64,000 nt of DNA from Desulfovibrio sp. Its GTDB lineage: Bacteria > Desulfobacterota > Desulfovibrionia > Desulfovibrionales > Desulfovibrionaceae. A model generated the notes under the pieces. That model did no database searches. It had not been told where the DNA came from and saw nothing but the letters and a program-made list of their open reading frames with translations. Positions 26,009 through 35,293 of this stretch are shown here, piece after piece. The stretch spans positions 93,716 to 157,715 of the forward strand of contig JAISLI010000017.1 of assembly GCA_031291035.1 (NCBI GenBank), in the 5' to 3' direction. Position numbers and translations under genes: made by a program. The number at the start of each line of letters is the position of its first letter. Within the stretch, counting starts at the first letter, position 1.

Positions 26009-26527
26009 TCAGCTTTCACCAAAGGCGGCCGCCGGTTTTGCCGCGTCCGCGTCACCGGGCATCAGCGCCGGTTCCGGCGCGGGCCCCATGCCCATTTTCG
26101 CCTTGAGCACGCCCAGGGCCGTAATGACCCCGTCGATGATGGCCTCGGGCTTGGGGGGACAGCCGGGCACAAAAACATCCACCGGAATTACGGTATGCGC
26201 TCCGTTCAGAACGTTATAGCTGTCCTTGAAAACGCCGCCGGAAAGATTGCACGCGCCGATGGAAACGACGGCTTTTGGACCGGGCATCTGTTCATACAGT
26301 TGTTTGAGCACATGCCGGTTGCGGTGATTTACCGTGCCGGTGACCAAAAGCACATCGGCATGTTTCGGATTGCCGGTATTGACGACACCGAAACGCTCCA
26401 CATCGTAAAGAGGAGTCAGACAGGCCAGCACCTCGATATCGCAGCCGTTGCAGGAACCGCAGTCAAAGTGGATCATCCACGGGGACATGAGCCGGCTTTT
26501 TTTGATCATGCTTTCGACAAATCTCAT
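26009..26527 (-). CDS. echC: Ech hydrogenase small subunit EchC (NuoB-like)
   Basis: This 172-aa subunit is of the NuoB/PSST family. CGSCNGCDIE near residue 23, IGACNLSGGVF and VPGCPPKPEAI provide the four cysteines for the proximal [4Fe-4S] cluster that links the Ni-Fe site in EchE to EchF. ATG 26527 has GGAGG seven bases upstream. It follows echB by 12 bp. Downstream, a 127-bp mobile element separates it from echD, so expression of the last three subunits may depend on read-through of that hairpin-rich sequence. Confidence 0.94.
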   Translation of the reverse strand: MRFVESMIKKSRLMSPWMIHFDCGSCNGCDIEVLACLTPLYDVERFGVVNTGNPKHADVLLVTGTVNHRNRHVLKQLYEQMPGPKAVVSIGACNLSGGVFKDSYNVLNGAHTVIPVDVFVPGCPPKPEAIIDGVITALGVLKAKMGMGPAPEPALMPGDADAAKPAAAFGES

Positions 26528-26539
26528 GGCACGGCCTCC

Positions 26540-27391
26540 TTATGCCACATACAGCCACAAAAGATTTACCAGCGCGAATCCCATGCCGGCCAGCAGGGAC
26601 TGCTTCTGCACCATCCATTGCCATGTCAGACGGGCGGTGATGTTGTCGATGAGGATTTCCGTAAACAGCGAGGCCGCCACCAGAATGCACATGCCGATGC
26701 CGCTGGTGTGCCAGAACAGGGCGCAGAGGCCGAGAATCAATACCAGATCAAGCCAGTGGCCGATTTCAATCAGAGCGAGATACGGTCCCGAATATTCCGT
26801 CTGCACCCCGCGGACCAGCTCCTGGTGCCCGTGGTGCCCCGCGGATATGTCAAAGGGCGATTTGCGCAGCTTGATGGTGAGGGCGTAACCCAGGGCCAGA
26901 AAAAGCAGGGGCATTTTAAGCAAAAGCGGCGAATCCAGCCTGAAGACGTCAGAAATCATGAAAGAGCCTGTACACATGGCAAAACCGACAAAAACGAGAA
27001 TCAAAATAGGCTCATAGGCAAGCATTAACAGCAATTCGCGCTGCGCGCCCACCTGACTGTAGGGCGAAGGCACACAGATGGCCCCCACCACCTGGAATAC
27101 AGCGCCTATGGTGAGTACAAAAAAGAGAAGCAGCAGATCACCGCCCATAAAAAAGATAAACAGGGAGAATGCCGAGGCGATCAGGTAAACATAGGCGCTG
27201 AAGACCAGCCAGGCATTGGTGACCTTGGGTTCCTTGCCGAAAAGTTTGAGTACGTCGTAGAAAGGCTGAAGAAGCGGCGGGCCCGCGCGGGATTGCAGGC
27301 GCGCCGTGAGGCGGCGGTCCACGCCGCTCAACAGGCCGCCCGCGAACGGGGCCAGTATCAATCCGCCAAGCGCGCCGAGTATGGAGAGCAT
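26540..27391 (-). CDS. echB: Ech hydrogenase membrane subunit EchB (NuoH-like)
   Basis: This 283-aa polytopic subunit is homologous to NuoH/HycD. Signatures include GVDRRLTARLQSRAGPPLLQPFYDVLKLFGKE (the membrane-arm contact loop), QRELLLMLAYEPILILVF and KSPFDISAGHHGHQELVRGVQTEYSG, spread over about eight transmembrane helices. It anchors the hydrogenase module and takes part in H+/Na+ translocation. I start at ATG 27391, where the A is shared with the echA stop codon (TGATG); a GTG one codon upstream is possible. Confidence 0.93.
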   Translation of the reverse strand: MLSILGALGGLILAPFAGGLLSGVDRRLTARLQSRAGPPLLQPFYDVLKLFGKEPKVTNAWLVFSAYVYLIASAFSLFIFFMGGDLLLLFFVLTIGAVFQVVGAICVPSPYSQVGAQRELLLMLAYEPILILVFVGFAMCTGSFMISDVFRLDSPLLLKMPLLFLALGYALTIKLRKSPFDISAGHHGHQELVRGVQTEYSGPYLALIEIGHWLDLVLILGLCALFWHTSGIGMCILVAASLFTEILIDNITARLTWQWMVQKQSLLAGMGFALVNLLWLYVA

Positions 27392-29349
27392 CACAGCAGA
27401 CCTCCCACCAGGACAATCAGAAAAGCCGTGGAAATAACGTCAATACCGCGGGTTATCTTCTCCTCGCCGAAATACTGCGTCGGATAGCAGTTGGAAAGAT
27501 GAGCCGGCTCAAAGACGTTCATGGGGCCGTTAAACCCCACCTTGCCGTCCCGTTTGACGGCAAGCCCGGAAAAATAAGGCAGACTGTGCGCCTTTTCCGG
27601 TACCCGGCGGCTCGCCCTCCAGGCAAACCATACTCCCAGCGCCAGCAGCGCAAACAGCAGATAAATCCACGAATATCCCTCCGCGCCGGTGAAGTTCGCG
27701 CCGGGGATGAAGCCCTCGGCCCTGAGATTGAAACGGGCGTATACCCCCGATACGGAAGGCCCGACAAAATCCTTCAGCACCAGGGGAGAAATGAAGGAGA
27801 ACAGCAGCGCCACGCCGCAAAGCGTGCGCAAGGCGAAAATCACCGTGGGGCGGTGAATGCCCCTTACCGGGTACTCGCGCAGATTGGCGGACGAAATCAG
27901 AATGCCCGCCCATCGCGCCCAGAAAAGCACGGTGAAAGCCGAACCCAGGGCGATGAAAAAAAGGATCGGCGTCATGGCCTGGGTGGCCCGGGCAATGGCC
28001 TCAATGGCCATCCACTTCCCTATGAGCATGCCGAAGGGCGGCAGCATCATGGTAAAAATGCCGATGGCCGTGATGGTCGCCGTACGGGGCATGGCGCTGT
28101 ACAGACCGCGCATGTCCTCAATATCCCTGGAACCTATCCTTTGCTCGATGCTGCCGACGCACATGAACAGAAGTCCCTTGGACACCGAGTGATAGACAAT
28201 AATCATGGTGGCCGCGACCATGGAAGCCGCCGTGTTGATGCCCACGCAGGCAATGATCAGGCCGAGGTTGGCAATGGTGGAGTATGCCAGAATTTTCTTC
28301 GCGTCGCTCTGGCTCACCGCCAGCATGCAGGTGCCCACAAACGTAAACGCTCCGAACAGGGCCACTATGGTGGACATTGTTGTCCCGGCGAAGGCCGGAG
28401 CCATGCGCAGCAGCAAATAGGTGCCGGCCTTGACCATGGTTGCCGAGTGCAGAAGGGCGGAAACCGGCGTCGGCGCGACCATGGCCCCGCACAGCCAGCT
28501 TTCGAAGGGAACCTGCGCCGATTTGGTGAAGGCCGCAAGGCAAAGAAAGGCAAACGGCATAAGCATTGCCGTGCTCTTGATGTCAAGGGCCGCCATTTTT
28601 TGCAGGACAATCTCTGTGGAAAGGGTTCCCAGACTCTTCTGGATGAACAGCATGGCGGAGACAAAGGCAAGCCCGCCGAGCACGTTCATCCACAGGGCGC
28701 GAAAGGCGTTGGCGTTGGCTGTTTCCGTGCGGTCGTGACTGATCAGGAAGAAAGAGCAAAGAGTCGTCACTTCCCAGAAAAAAAACATCCAGGCGAGATT
28801 GTTGCAAAGCACAAGGCCGTTCATGGCGCCCAGAAAGCAGAAGATAATGGCAAAAAAGCGCGGCTGGCGGGAGGCGCGCAGGCGCAGGTGCTCCTCGTGG
28901 ATATCCATGTAGCCCAGACTGTAGATGGTGATCAGGCCGCCCACAATGCTGATGATAATAACCATGATCAGGGAAAGCCCGTCAGGGGCGAAGCCGGTGA
29001 CCGGAGCGGCCTGATTCGTGAGCACGCCCTTGAGATAGACAAGACCCGCCAGTTGCAGAACCGTCATGCCCATGACCAGACGGCTGCGCAGATTCCAGCC
29101 CAGAAACAGTATGTAGACCAGCAGGATGAAATCAAGAAACGTAAACGCGGCGTCCAGCGGCAGACCCAGAAAATTCCGCGCTTCCAGATGAAAAGGGCCG
29201 TTGGCTCCAAGCCCTATGGCCGCCATGGCCATGACGACCACAGTTGCCGGGGCCAATATCTTCCGTGTCGCGTCGCCGGGAACGCGGTAAAGCGTCAAAC
29301 CGGCAATAAACGGAAGAACAATACAGCAAAAAACAAGAAAATTCAACAT
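27391..29349 (-). CDS. echA: Ech hydrogenase ion-pumping subunit EchA (NuoL-like)
   Basis: This 652-aa antiporter-like membrane subunit is of the NuoL/MrpA family with about 15 transmembrane helices. Characteristic stretches are FWEVTTLCSFFLISHD, AFLCLAAFTKSAQVPFESWLCGAMVAPTPVSALLHSATMVKAG and AYSTIANLGLI, with conserved Lys, Glu and His residues of the proton path. It couples H2/ferredoxin redox chemistry to ion movement. The start at ATG 29349 (MLNFLVFCCIV) gives a clean membrane N-terminus; the frame is open for 43 more codons through the leader. It is the first gene of the operon, transcribed from the promoter at 29486-29458. Confidence 0.93.
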   Translation of the reverse strand: MLNFLVFCCIVLPFIAGLTLYRVPGDATRKILAPATVVVMAMAAIGLGANGPFHLEARNFLGLPLDAAFTFLDFILLVYILFLGWNLRSRLVMGMTVLQLAGLVYLKGVLTNQAAPVTGFAPDGLSLIMVIIISIVGGLITIYSLGYMDIHEEHLRLRASRQPRFFAIIFCFLGAMNGLVLCNNLAWMFFFWEVTTLCSFFLISHDRTETANANAFRALWMNVLGGLAFVSAMLFIQKSLGTLSTEIVLQKMAALDIKSTAMLMPFAFLCLAAFTKSAQVPFESWLCGAMVAPTPVSALLHSATMVKAGTYLLLRMAPAFAGTTMSTIVALFGAFTFVGTCMLAVSQSDAKKILAYSTIANLGLIIACVGINTAASMVAATMIIVYHSVSKGLLFMCVGSIEQRIGSRDIEDMRGLYSAMPRTATITAIGIFTMMLPPFGMLIGKWMAIEAIARATQAMTPILFFIALGSAFTVLFWARWAGILISSANLREYPVRGIHRPTVIFALRTLCGVALLFSFISPLVLKDFVGPSVSGVYARFNLRAEGFIPGANFTGAEGYSWIYLLFALLALGVWFAWRASRRVPEKAHSLPYFSGLAVKRDGKVGFNGPMNVFEPAHLSNCYPTQYFGEEKITRGIDVISTAFLIVLVGGLL

Positions 29350-29371
29350 GACCACCCCGCAGAGACGTGAG

Positions 29372-29389
29372 TTGTGAAAAATTTCACCT
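29372..29389 (-). promoter_or_regulatory. CRP/FNR-family (HcpR-like) site in the ech leader
   Basis: TTGTGA-N6-TCACCT at 29372-29389 matches the CRP/FNR consensus TTGTGA-N6-TCACAA at 10 of 12 positions. In Desulfovibrio the CRP/FNR-type regulator HcpR uses very similar sites near energy-metabolism genes. Its position, about 60-80 nt downstream of the predicted ech transcription start, would suit repression. Assignment to a given regulator is inference. Confidence 0.45.
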
Positions 29390-29457
29390 GTAACACAATC
29401 CCGTGCAACAGAAAAAGTAAATACTCCCACTCCGTATGAAAGAGAATAGTTGTTCCC

Positions 29458-29486
29458 AGAATATTCCCGTAACAGCATCCTGTCAA
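29458..29486 (-). promoter_or_regulatory. sigma70-type promoter of the ech operon
   Basis: On the minus strand TTGACA (29486-29481) is followed by a 17-bp spacer and TATTCT (29463-29458). The predicted leader before echA ATG 29349 is about 100 nt and contains the CRP/FNR-like palindrome. Confidence 0.65.
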
Positions 29487-29677
29487 CAGGGTATCAAAAA
29501 ATTTTCCGTAATCCTCCGGCTTCCGATGCGCAAAAAACTTCTCCCCGCTTACTTTCCCGCGGGCTGGACGTGACGGCGCTATGCGTGCAGGCTGGGCGTT
29601 TGCACAAATTCCGTGCGACACAAGACGGCGGCGCATCATTCTTGACGACTGTCTGATAAATTTCTACAACAGCCGTC

Positions 29678-30868
29678 ATGCTCGCCATTCACGACAAAAA
29701 AACGCCCCTGCGCGTACTCATCCTGATAAGCCTCGCCCATTGCCTGAACGACACGTCGCAGTTCCTGGTCATTGCCCTGTACCCGCTCTTCAAAGGCAAT
29801 TTCGACCTGTCGTTCACGGAACTCGGATTTCTGTCCTTTGCCTACCAGATGTGCGCTTCCGTCCTGCAGCCGGCCATAGGTTTTTACACGGACAGGCATC
29901 CGCACCCGCGCATTCTGCCGACGGGCATGACCTTTACCCTGCTGGGAATCGTCTGCATGGCCTTCGCCGCGAATTACGTCTGGCTGCTCGCCGGTTGCGG
30001 CCTTCTGGGGGCCGGTTCGGCCGTCTTTCACCCGGAATCGTCCCGCGTGGCCTACATGGCCTCGGCCGGAAAATTCGGCCGGGCCCAGTCCATCTTTCAG
30101 GTGGGCGGCAACATCGGTCAGGCCATTGGCCCTCTCATCGCCGCCTTTTTTGTCGTGACGCACGGACAGCGCTCCCTGGCGTTCTTCGCCTTCATTCCCC
30201 TCGCATGCTGCGTCACGCTCATCTTTATCAGCCGCTGGGTGGCGGAACAGGGCCGCGAAAACTCAAGACGCCGGCAGGTCAAAAATCCCGCCGCGCCTCA
30301 TCCCGCATGGATGCGCGCCCTTGTCGTACTCTTTGTCCTGATGGCCTCCAAGCAGATATACACAGTGAGTCTGGCCAATTTTTTCACCTTTTATCTCATC
30401 AACAGATTCGGCGTCAGTCTGGAGGGCTCCCAGGTCTATCTTTTCCTTTTTCTGGGCGCGGTGGCGCTCGGCGGCTATGTGGGCGGGCCTGTGGGCGACC
30501 GCATCGGCCGCAAATGGGTCATCTGGTTTTCCATACTCGGTGCCGCCCCCTTTTCACTGGCGCTGCCGTACGCGGGTCTGGCCTGGACAGCGGCGCTGGC
30601 CGTGTTTGTCGGTTTTATCATGGCCTCGTCGTTTTCCGCCATTCTGGTTTTTGCCCAGGAACTCACGCCGGGGCATGTCGGCGCGGTAGCCGGTCTGTTT
30701 TTCGGTCTGGCCTTCGGCCTCGGCGGCATCGGCGCCGCCCTGCTCGGCAGGCTCGCGGACAAAACAGGCATTGATCTTGTCTATCAACTATGCTCCTATC
30801 TGCCCCTTGTCGGTCTGCTCACTTTCTTTCTGCCCAGTCAGGCAAAACAGAAAATATCCGCGAGATAG
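29678..30868 (+). CDS. MFS exporter of the fosmidomycin-resistance (Fsr) type
   Basis: This 396-aa, 12-helix major facilitator is best matched to the Fsr family. Features are LAHCLNDTSQFLVIALYPLF in helix 1, SFAYQMCASVLQPAIGFYTDRHPHPRILP, GAGSAVFHPESSRVAYMASAGKFGRAQSIFQVGGNIGQAIGP and a second-half GDRIGRKWV loop. E. coli Fsr exports fosmidomycin; natural substrates are unknown. The start ATG 29678 lacks a Shine-Dalgarno sequence, which fits a leaderless mRNA from the promoter that ends at 29670. It stands alone, divergent from ech. Confidence 0.85.
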   Translation: MLAIHDKKTPLRVLILISLAHCLNDTSQFLVIALYPLFKGNFDLSFTELGFLSFAYQMCASVLQPAIGFYTDRHPHPRILPTGMTFTLLGIVCMAFAANYVWLLAGCGLLGAGSAVFHPESSRVAYMASAGKFGRAQSIFQVGGNIGQAIGPLIAAFFVVTHGQRSLAFFAFIPLACCVTLIFISRWVAEQGRENSRRRQVKNPAAPHPAWMRALVVLFVLMASKQIYTVSLANFFTFYLINRFGVSLEGSQVYLFLFLGAVALGGYVGGPVGDRIGRKWVIWFSILGAAPFSLALPYAGLAWTAALAVFVGFIMASSFSAILVFAQELTPGHVGAVAGLFFGLAFGLGGIGAALLGRLADKTGIDLVYQLCSYLPLVGLLTFFLPSQAKQKISAR

Positions 30869-31388
30869 CGGTTGCCTCCCGGCTTGTCCGGGAAGACGAC
30901 GGGGCGGTGTATGGAGATTCCGGCGGGAAACATCCCGACAATCAACAAAATTGTATATTCTACACGCAATATTTCCATAGTGGCGTCTTCCTCCAAAAAA
31001 CCATACCCTGCCGCAATAGTTAGAGCATTTTGCTTTTGAAACGCTCCCTTCGGCGCTTTACGGCGAAACGCGGTTTCGCCTGCGCCTCATGGGCGGCCTT
31101 GAAAAAGCGAAGCCCATTCGCGGGGATTCGCCTGCGAATGCTTGCGGGCTTACAGGCACAGGGCGAATTTGTTTCGCCGTCGGGCGGGACGGTCATGCCT
31201 GAAATGCCGTAAGAAGATATTTTTTACTGCTTTGAAGAAAACAATTGCAATTTAATATTTTTTATGAAAATACAATGCATTACATGTATGGCATATATTT
31301 TGCTTTTCTCAAAATGTCCACCTTGGCCGCGGGAAACACGGGTCAAGATGTGACAAGCGAAACCAAGTCGTAACCAAATCAGATTGTT
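30869..31388. other. intergenic region with a truncated repeat copy
   Basis: This 520-bp gap holds a short hairpin (TCCCGG/CCGGGA, 30877-30893) after the transporter gene, repeat copy B at 31021-31096, and about 115 bp of GC-rich sequence with inverted repeats beyond it. The final 170 bp are AT-rich and look like a promoter region for the following operon. No gene was found; a 60-codon frame over the repeat is a translation artefact shared by another copy. Confidence 0.6.
31021..31096 (-). repeat. dispersed miniature element, copy B (truncated)
   Basis: This copy carries the TA-GAGCATTTTGC end, the AAACGCTCCCTTCGGCGC arm and the central palindrome CGGCGAAACGCGGTTTCGCC as in copy C. It stops after CATGGGCGG. 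The other end (the AATTTCA/TGAAATT fold-back) is missing and unrelated GC-rich sequence follows. Confidence 0.8.
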
Positions 31389-32528
31389 ATGAATGAACAA
31401 GAAATAGATCTGGCATCGCGTCTGGTGCGGATGCGTACAACAACGCAAGGCAACGAGGAGGCCGCCTTGAGGTTGCTGGCGGACATCCTCGCCGGAGCGG
31501 GATTTACCTGTTCACTGGCCGGTTATGACCCGCGCAGGCCCGACAGGCAATCCCTTATCGCCAGGCTGTTCCCCGCCGACCCTATGCCTTCGCTTTACTT
31601 CGGCGGACATATCGACACTGTCCCCTACGACGAATCCACCTGGAAATCGCATCCACTCAGCGGGCATGTGCGGGACGGCATGCTGTACGGACGCGGGTCA
31701 TGCGACATGAAGGGGGGGGTGGCGGCCATGGTGTGCGCGTGCGCCCACATGGCCCCCCGGCTGGCGGACCGGGACATCGTGCTGCACATTTACGGCGGGG
31801 AAGAAAGGGGCTGCCTTGGCTCCCTCAACGTGGCCGCCCGGCCCGGCCTCTTTGGCAATACGGCGGCCGGGGTTGTTGCCGAGCCGAGCGGCCTGCTGGC
31901 CCAGGTGGGGCACAAGGGAGCGCTCTGGATGGAACTGCGCGCCAAAGGGCGCGCCGCCCATGCCTCCATGCCGGACGAGGGGGACAATGCCCTCACAAAA
32001 CTGCTTGCGGCGGTCAGGGCGTTGTGTGACTACAGGCCCGGCGTTTCACACCAGTGGCTCGGGCCAAGCACCTTCACCCTGACCACCCTTCATGCCGGCA
32101 TCAACCCGAACTCAATTCCTGATCAGGCGGTTCTCACATTGGATATGCGTACCGTCCCCGGCCAGGATCATGCCGGCATACTGGCGGAAATTCAAGAGCT
32201 TGCCGGATCCGACGCTCAATTGGTCATGACCTATGACGGATTGCCCGTGTGGACGGACCCGTCGCAATCCTGGTGTGCCGGCGCCCTGGCAAGGGCATCT
32301 CAAATTTCGGGCCGCCCCGCGGCCATTTCCTGCGCGAAATTCTTCACCGACGCCGCCTCGGTCCGCCGCCTGTTTCCGGATTTGCCGCTGCTCATTCTGG
32401 GGCCGGGATACCCCGAATCAGCGCACGTCATTGACGAATGCTGTCCCGTGGAGCAAATCGTCACCGCGCGGCGCATTTATGAGGCGTTCATAGAGGACTG
32501 GTACCTGCCTGACAACAGGAACAACTGA
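31389..32528 (+). CDS. M20-family zinc peptidase/deacylase (ArgE/DapE/carboxypeptidase-like)
   Basis: This 379-aa cytoplasmic metallohydrolase has the full M20 active site: GGHIDTVP (H74 and the following Asp), YGRGSCDMKGG (bridging D106), GGEERG (catalytic E138 and metal ligand E139) and the dimerisation-domain AHASMPDEGDN. Such enzymes remove acyl groups or cleave amide bonds of N-acyl amino acids, dipeptides or carbamoyl compounds. It heads a plus-strand cluster with an amidase (12 bp downstream), Amt and a Liv-type ABC importer. That points to use of an imported amide or peptide as a nitrogen source. The exact substrate cannot be read from sequence. Confidence 0.88.
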   Translation: MNEQEIDLASRLVRMRTTTQGNEEAALRLLADILAGAGFTCSLAGYDPRRPDRQSLIARLFPADPMPSLYFGGHIDTVPYDESTWKSHPLSGHVRDGMLYGRGSCDMKGGVAAMVCACAHMAPRLADRDIVLHIYGGEERGCLGSLNVAARPGLFGNTAAGVVAEPSGLLAQVGHKGALWMELRAKGRAAHASMPDEGDNALTKLLAAVRALCDYRPGVSHQWLGPSTFTLTTLHAGINPNSIPDQAVLTLDMRTVPGQDHAGILAEIQELAGSDAQLVMTYDGLPVWTDPSQSWCAGALARASQISGRPAAISCAKFFTDAASVRRLFPDLPLLILGPGYPESAHVIDECCPVEQIVTARRIYEAFIEDWYLPDNRNN

Positions 32529-32540
32529 GGATACTTCCCC

Positions 32541-33830
32541 ATGCTGTCGCATTCCGTTCACCTGAAGCATTTTCTTGCCGGCGATGAAGCGCGGACGCGT
32601 GACCGGTACGCGGTCCTGTTTGAACGAATCGACAAATCCGAAAAAACGCTGCGGATATTCGAGGATATGCCGCCGAACCGGGATCGGATTCTCGGAAAGG
32701 TCCATGAGCTGTTCCGGCGCTACCCCAAAAATTCGGACAGGCCTCCGCTCTTTTGTGTTCCCGTGGGAGTCAAGGGTATCTTCCGTACAGAGGGGGAGCG
32801 TATCAGGGCCGGTTCCCTGCTGCCTCCCGACCTTTTCGAAGGCGCGGAGGCGCGGACAGTCACCGCCTTGCGCGAAGCGGGCGCGATTATCCTGGGCATC
32901 ACCGCCACCACGGAATTCGCCTTTGCCGAGCCGGGGGGCACATGCAATCCGCGCAACACGGCCCACACTCCAGGCGGGTCCAGCAGCGGTTCGGCGGCCG
33001 GAGTGGCGGCCGGTTTTTTCCCTCTGGCTCTGGGCACACAGACCATCGGCTCTGTCATACGCCCGGCTTCCTATTGCGGCGTCACCGGGTTCAAACCCAG
33101 TCACGGCCTCCTTCCCACCGACGGTTTGCTGTATTTTTCCCGCAGCGCGGATCATGTCGGGTTGTTTTGCGCCACTCCGGGGGAGATTGAAGATTGCCTC
33201 AAGGGCATCGTCCAAAGTTTCAAATGCTGTCCTCCTCCGAAAAAAATCCGCCTGGGCGTGCCCCTGGGGCCGTATCTGGAACAGGCCGGACGGCGGACCA
33301 TAGCCGGATTGCACCGGGTTCTTGAGCGTCTCGCCGCGCAAGCGGAACTTTGCCTTGACATTGTGGATGCGCCCTGTCTGAAGAATATTGCGGAAATCAA
33401 CAGAATCCACCGGGAACTCATTGCCTCCGAATTCGCCGCGGAACACCGCCTGTGGTTTGAACGCTACCGCCCCCTTTACCGCCCCCGGACGGCCGAATGC
33501 ATCCGGATGGGACAACAATACGGTCAGGAGGCCATCCGGAAAGGGCGGGAGTCCCAAATACGGCTGCGGCGGAATTTGGAGGAATGCCTCTCGGCGGGCA
33601 GGCTGGACGCCTTTGTCTGCCCTTCCGCCGTGGGAGAGGCCGATAAAACTTTGGACTCCACCGGCGACCCCGTCATGAACCTGCCCTGGACACACGCCGG
33701 CCTGCCGGCCGTCAGCCTTCCATGCGGCGTCGGCGAGGGGGGGCTTCCCCTGGGGATGCAGTTGGCGGGATTTTTCGGAGCGGACGCGAGTCTGCTCGCT
33801 CTGGCAAAACGTCTTCATGAATTTCTGTAA
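32541..33830 (+). CDS. amidase-signature family hydrolase
   Basis: This 429-aa enzyme has the Ser-cisSer-Lys triad of the amidase signature family: K78 (PVGVKGIF), cis-Ser S147 in PGGSSSGSAAG and nucleophile S171 in IGSVIRPAS. The 69- and 24-residue spacings match the family. It hydrolyses an amide to acid plus ammonia; GatA-like pairing is excluded because no gatB/gatC are nearby. The order resembles other small-amide scavenging loci, with ammonium handled by the adjacent Amt. It follows the M20 gene by 12 bp. Substrate unknown; an allophanate- or aliphatic-amide-type role is possible. Confidence 0.87.
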   Translation: MLSHSVHLKHFLAGDEARTRDRYAVLFERIDKSEKTLRIFEDMPPNRDRILGKVHELFRRYPKNSDRPPLFCVPVGVKGIFRTEGERIRAGSLLPPDLFEGAEARTVTALREAGAIILGITATTEFAFAEPGGTCNPRNTAHTPGGSSSGSAAGVAAGFFPLALGTQTIGSVIRPASYCGVTGFKPSHGLLPTDGLLYFSRSADHVGLFCATPGEIEDCLKGIVQSFKCCPPPKKIRLGVPLGPYLEQAGRRTIAGLHRVLERLAAQAELCLDIVDAPCLKNIAEINRIHRELIASEFAAEHRLWFERYRPLYRPRTAECIRMGQQYGQEAIRKGRESQIRLRRNLEECLSAGRLDAFVCPSAVGEADKTLDSTGDPVMNLPWTHAGLPAVSLPCGVGEGGLPLGMQLAGFFGADASLLALAKRLHEFL

Positions 33831-33864
33831 GGATACCCGGCATAACGATTTCCGGAGAATATGT

Positions 33865-35214
33865 ATGACGGCATTCAACTTGTCATTCCGGCTCCTCACA
33901 ATGACCGTTCTCTGCCTGACGCCCGGCGAGGCTCTTGCCCAGGACGCCGCCTTGACCCAGGCCCACGGCAATACTCTGTGGACGCTTATCGCCGCTGTCC
34001 TTGTCATGTTCATGCAGCCGGGTTTCGCCCTTCTGGAATGCGGGCTTACACGCGTCAAGAACGCGGTCAACATCATCATGAAAAACTTCGTGGATTTTGC
34101 CATAGGTTCCGCCGTGTTTTTCATGCTGGGCTTCGGGCTGATGTTCGGCGGTTCATTCAGGGGCTTTGTCGGCACCGGTCTTTTCTGTCTGAACGGGATA
34201 GACGCGTCCACCCCGCAGGGACAGTGGACACTGACTTTCTGGTTCTTCCAGTCGGTTTTTGCCGCGACCGCGGCCACCATAGTTTCAGGGGGGATAGCCG
34301 AACGCATCCGTTTTTTCGGGTATATGGCGGTGAGTCTGCTGGTTTCCGCGCTGATTTATCCCGTCAGCGGCCATTGGGTCTGGGCCGGCCTGTTCAGCGA
34401 AACGCCGGGCTGGCTGGAAAATATTGGCTTCGTGGATTTCGCGGGTTCAACGGTCGTTCATTCGGTTGGAGGCTGGGTGGCTTTTGCCGGAGCCATCGTG
34501 CTGGGCCCCCGTCTGGGCAAATACGGCCCGGACGGCAAATCACGCGCCATTTTTGGGCATAACCTGCCCCTGGCCGCTCTGGGCGTCTTTATACTCTGGT
34601 TTGCCTGGTTTGGTTTCAACTGCGGCTCAACCACAACCGCGGACGGCACCATAGGGTATATTGCCGTCAACACCAACCTGGCCGCCTGCTTCGGTTTTTT
34701 GGGAGCCATGTGCGCCATTTGGCTCAAAACGGGAAAACCCGATCCCACTCTCAGCTTCAACGGGGTACTCGCCGGACTTGTGGGCATTACCGCCGGCTGT
34801 TTCGAGGTGTCTCCCGCCGGAGCGATAATCATCGGGTTTTGCGCGGGAGTGCTGGTGGTGATTTCGATATTGTTCATTGATCAGGTGCTCAAGGTTGACG
34901 ATCCGGTCGGGGCCGTTTCCGTGCATGGAGTGTGCGGCGCCTTCGGCACTGTCATGGTCGGCCTCTTCGCGGCACCCGGTTACGGAGAGCGTTCCGGCCT
35001 GCTCTATGGCGGCGGTTCCGAATTGCTGTTTACACAGATTGTGGGTGTATTGGCGGTATTTGCCTGGTCATTCGGCATGGGCTTTGTGGTGTTCAGGCTG
35101 CTGAACGGTGTGTTGCGCCTGCGCCCTTTACCCGATGCGGAAAACGGAGGGCTGGATTTGGAAGAACACGGCTCGAAAGCTTACAGCGGTTTTCAAATTT
35201 TTTCCAACGAATGA
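33865..35214 (+). CDS. amt: ammonium transporter Amt
   Basis: This 449-aa inner-membrane channel/transporter has a cleavable signal peptide (MTAFNLSFRLLTMTVLCLT to ALA-QD). Family segments follow: LVMFMQPGFALLECGLTRVKNAVNIIMKN, FFQSVFAATAATIVSGGIAERIRF, DFAGSTVVHSVGGWVAFAGAIVLGPRLG and SVHGVCGAFGTVMVG, with the two pore histidines. The start at 33865 has GGAGA upstream; the frame is open 16 codons further into the amidase gene. No glnB/glnK is next to it, though most amt genes pair with glnK. Position between an amidase and a Liv-type importer suggests recapture of released ammonium. Confidence 0.95.
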   Translation: MTAFNLSFRLLTMTVLCLTPGEALAQDAALTQAHGNTLWTLIAAVLVMFMQPGFALLECGLTRVKNAVNIIMKNFVDFAIGSAVFFMLGFGLMFGGSFRGFVGTGLFCLNGIDASTPQGQWTLTFWFFQSVFAATAATIVSGGIAERIRFFGYMAVSLLVSALIYPVSGHWVWAGLFSETPGWLENIGFVDFAGSTVVHSVGGWVAFAGAIVLGPRLGKYGPDGKSRAIFGHNLPLAALGVFILWFAWFGFNCGSTTTADGTIGYIAVNTNLAACFGFLGAMCAIWLKTGKPDPTLSFNGVLAGLVGITAGCFEVSPAGAIIIGFCAGVLVVISILFIDQVLKVDDPVGAVSVHGVCGAFGTVMVGLFAAPGYGERSGLLYGGGSELLFTQIVGVLAVFAWSFGMGFVVFRLLNGVLRLRPLPDAENGGLDLEEHGSKAYSGFQIFSNE

Positions 35215-35293
35215 CGGCATCGGGCCACGCTGCGGAAAACCTGTTTCAGGATAAACAGGCTGCAAAAACAAAACGTATAACCTGGAGTGAACT

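Larger units (their letters stand above)
29350..29677. other. divergent intergenic region between echA and the Fsr-like gene
   Basis: This 328-bp gap holds the ech promoter (29486-29458, minus) and a CRP/FNR-like palindrome (29372-29389). Near the right end, TTGACG (29642-29647), a 17-bp spacer and TACAAC (29665-29670) could form the promoter of the plus-strand transporter. That would give an almost leaderless transcript. I see no coding sequence in it. Confidence 0.55.

Noticed and set aside
27499..29370. 623-codon plus-strand frame opposite echA
   Set aside because: Antisense to a well-conserved NuoL-like gene, very rich in His, Gln, Lys and Gly with no hydrophobic pattern.
32418..34307. 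629-codon minus-strand frame opposite the amidase
   Set aside because: The plus strand holds an amidase with an intact catalytic triad; the antisense frame has no family features.
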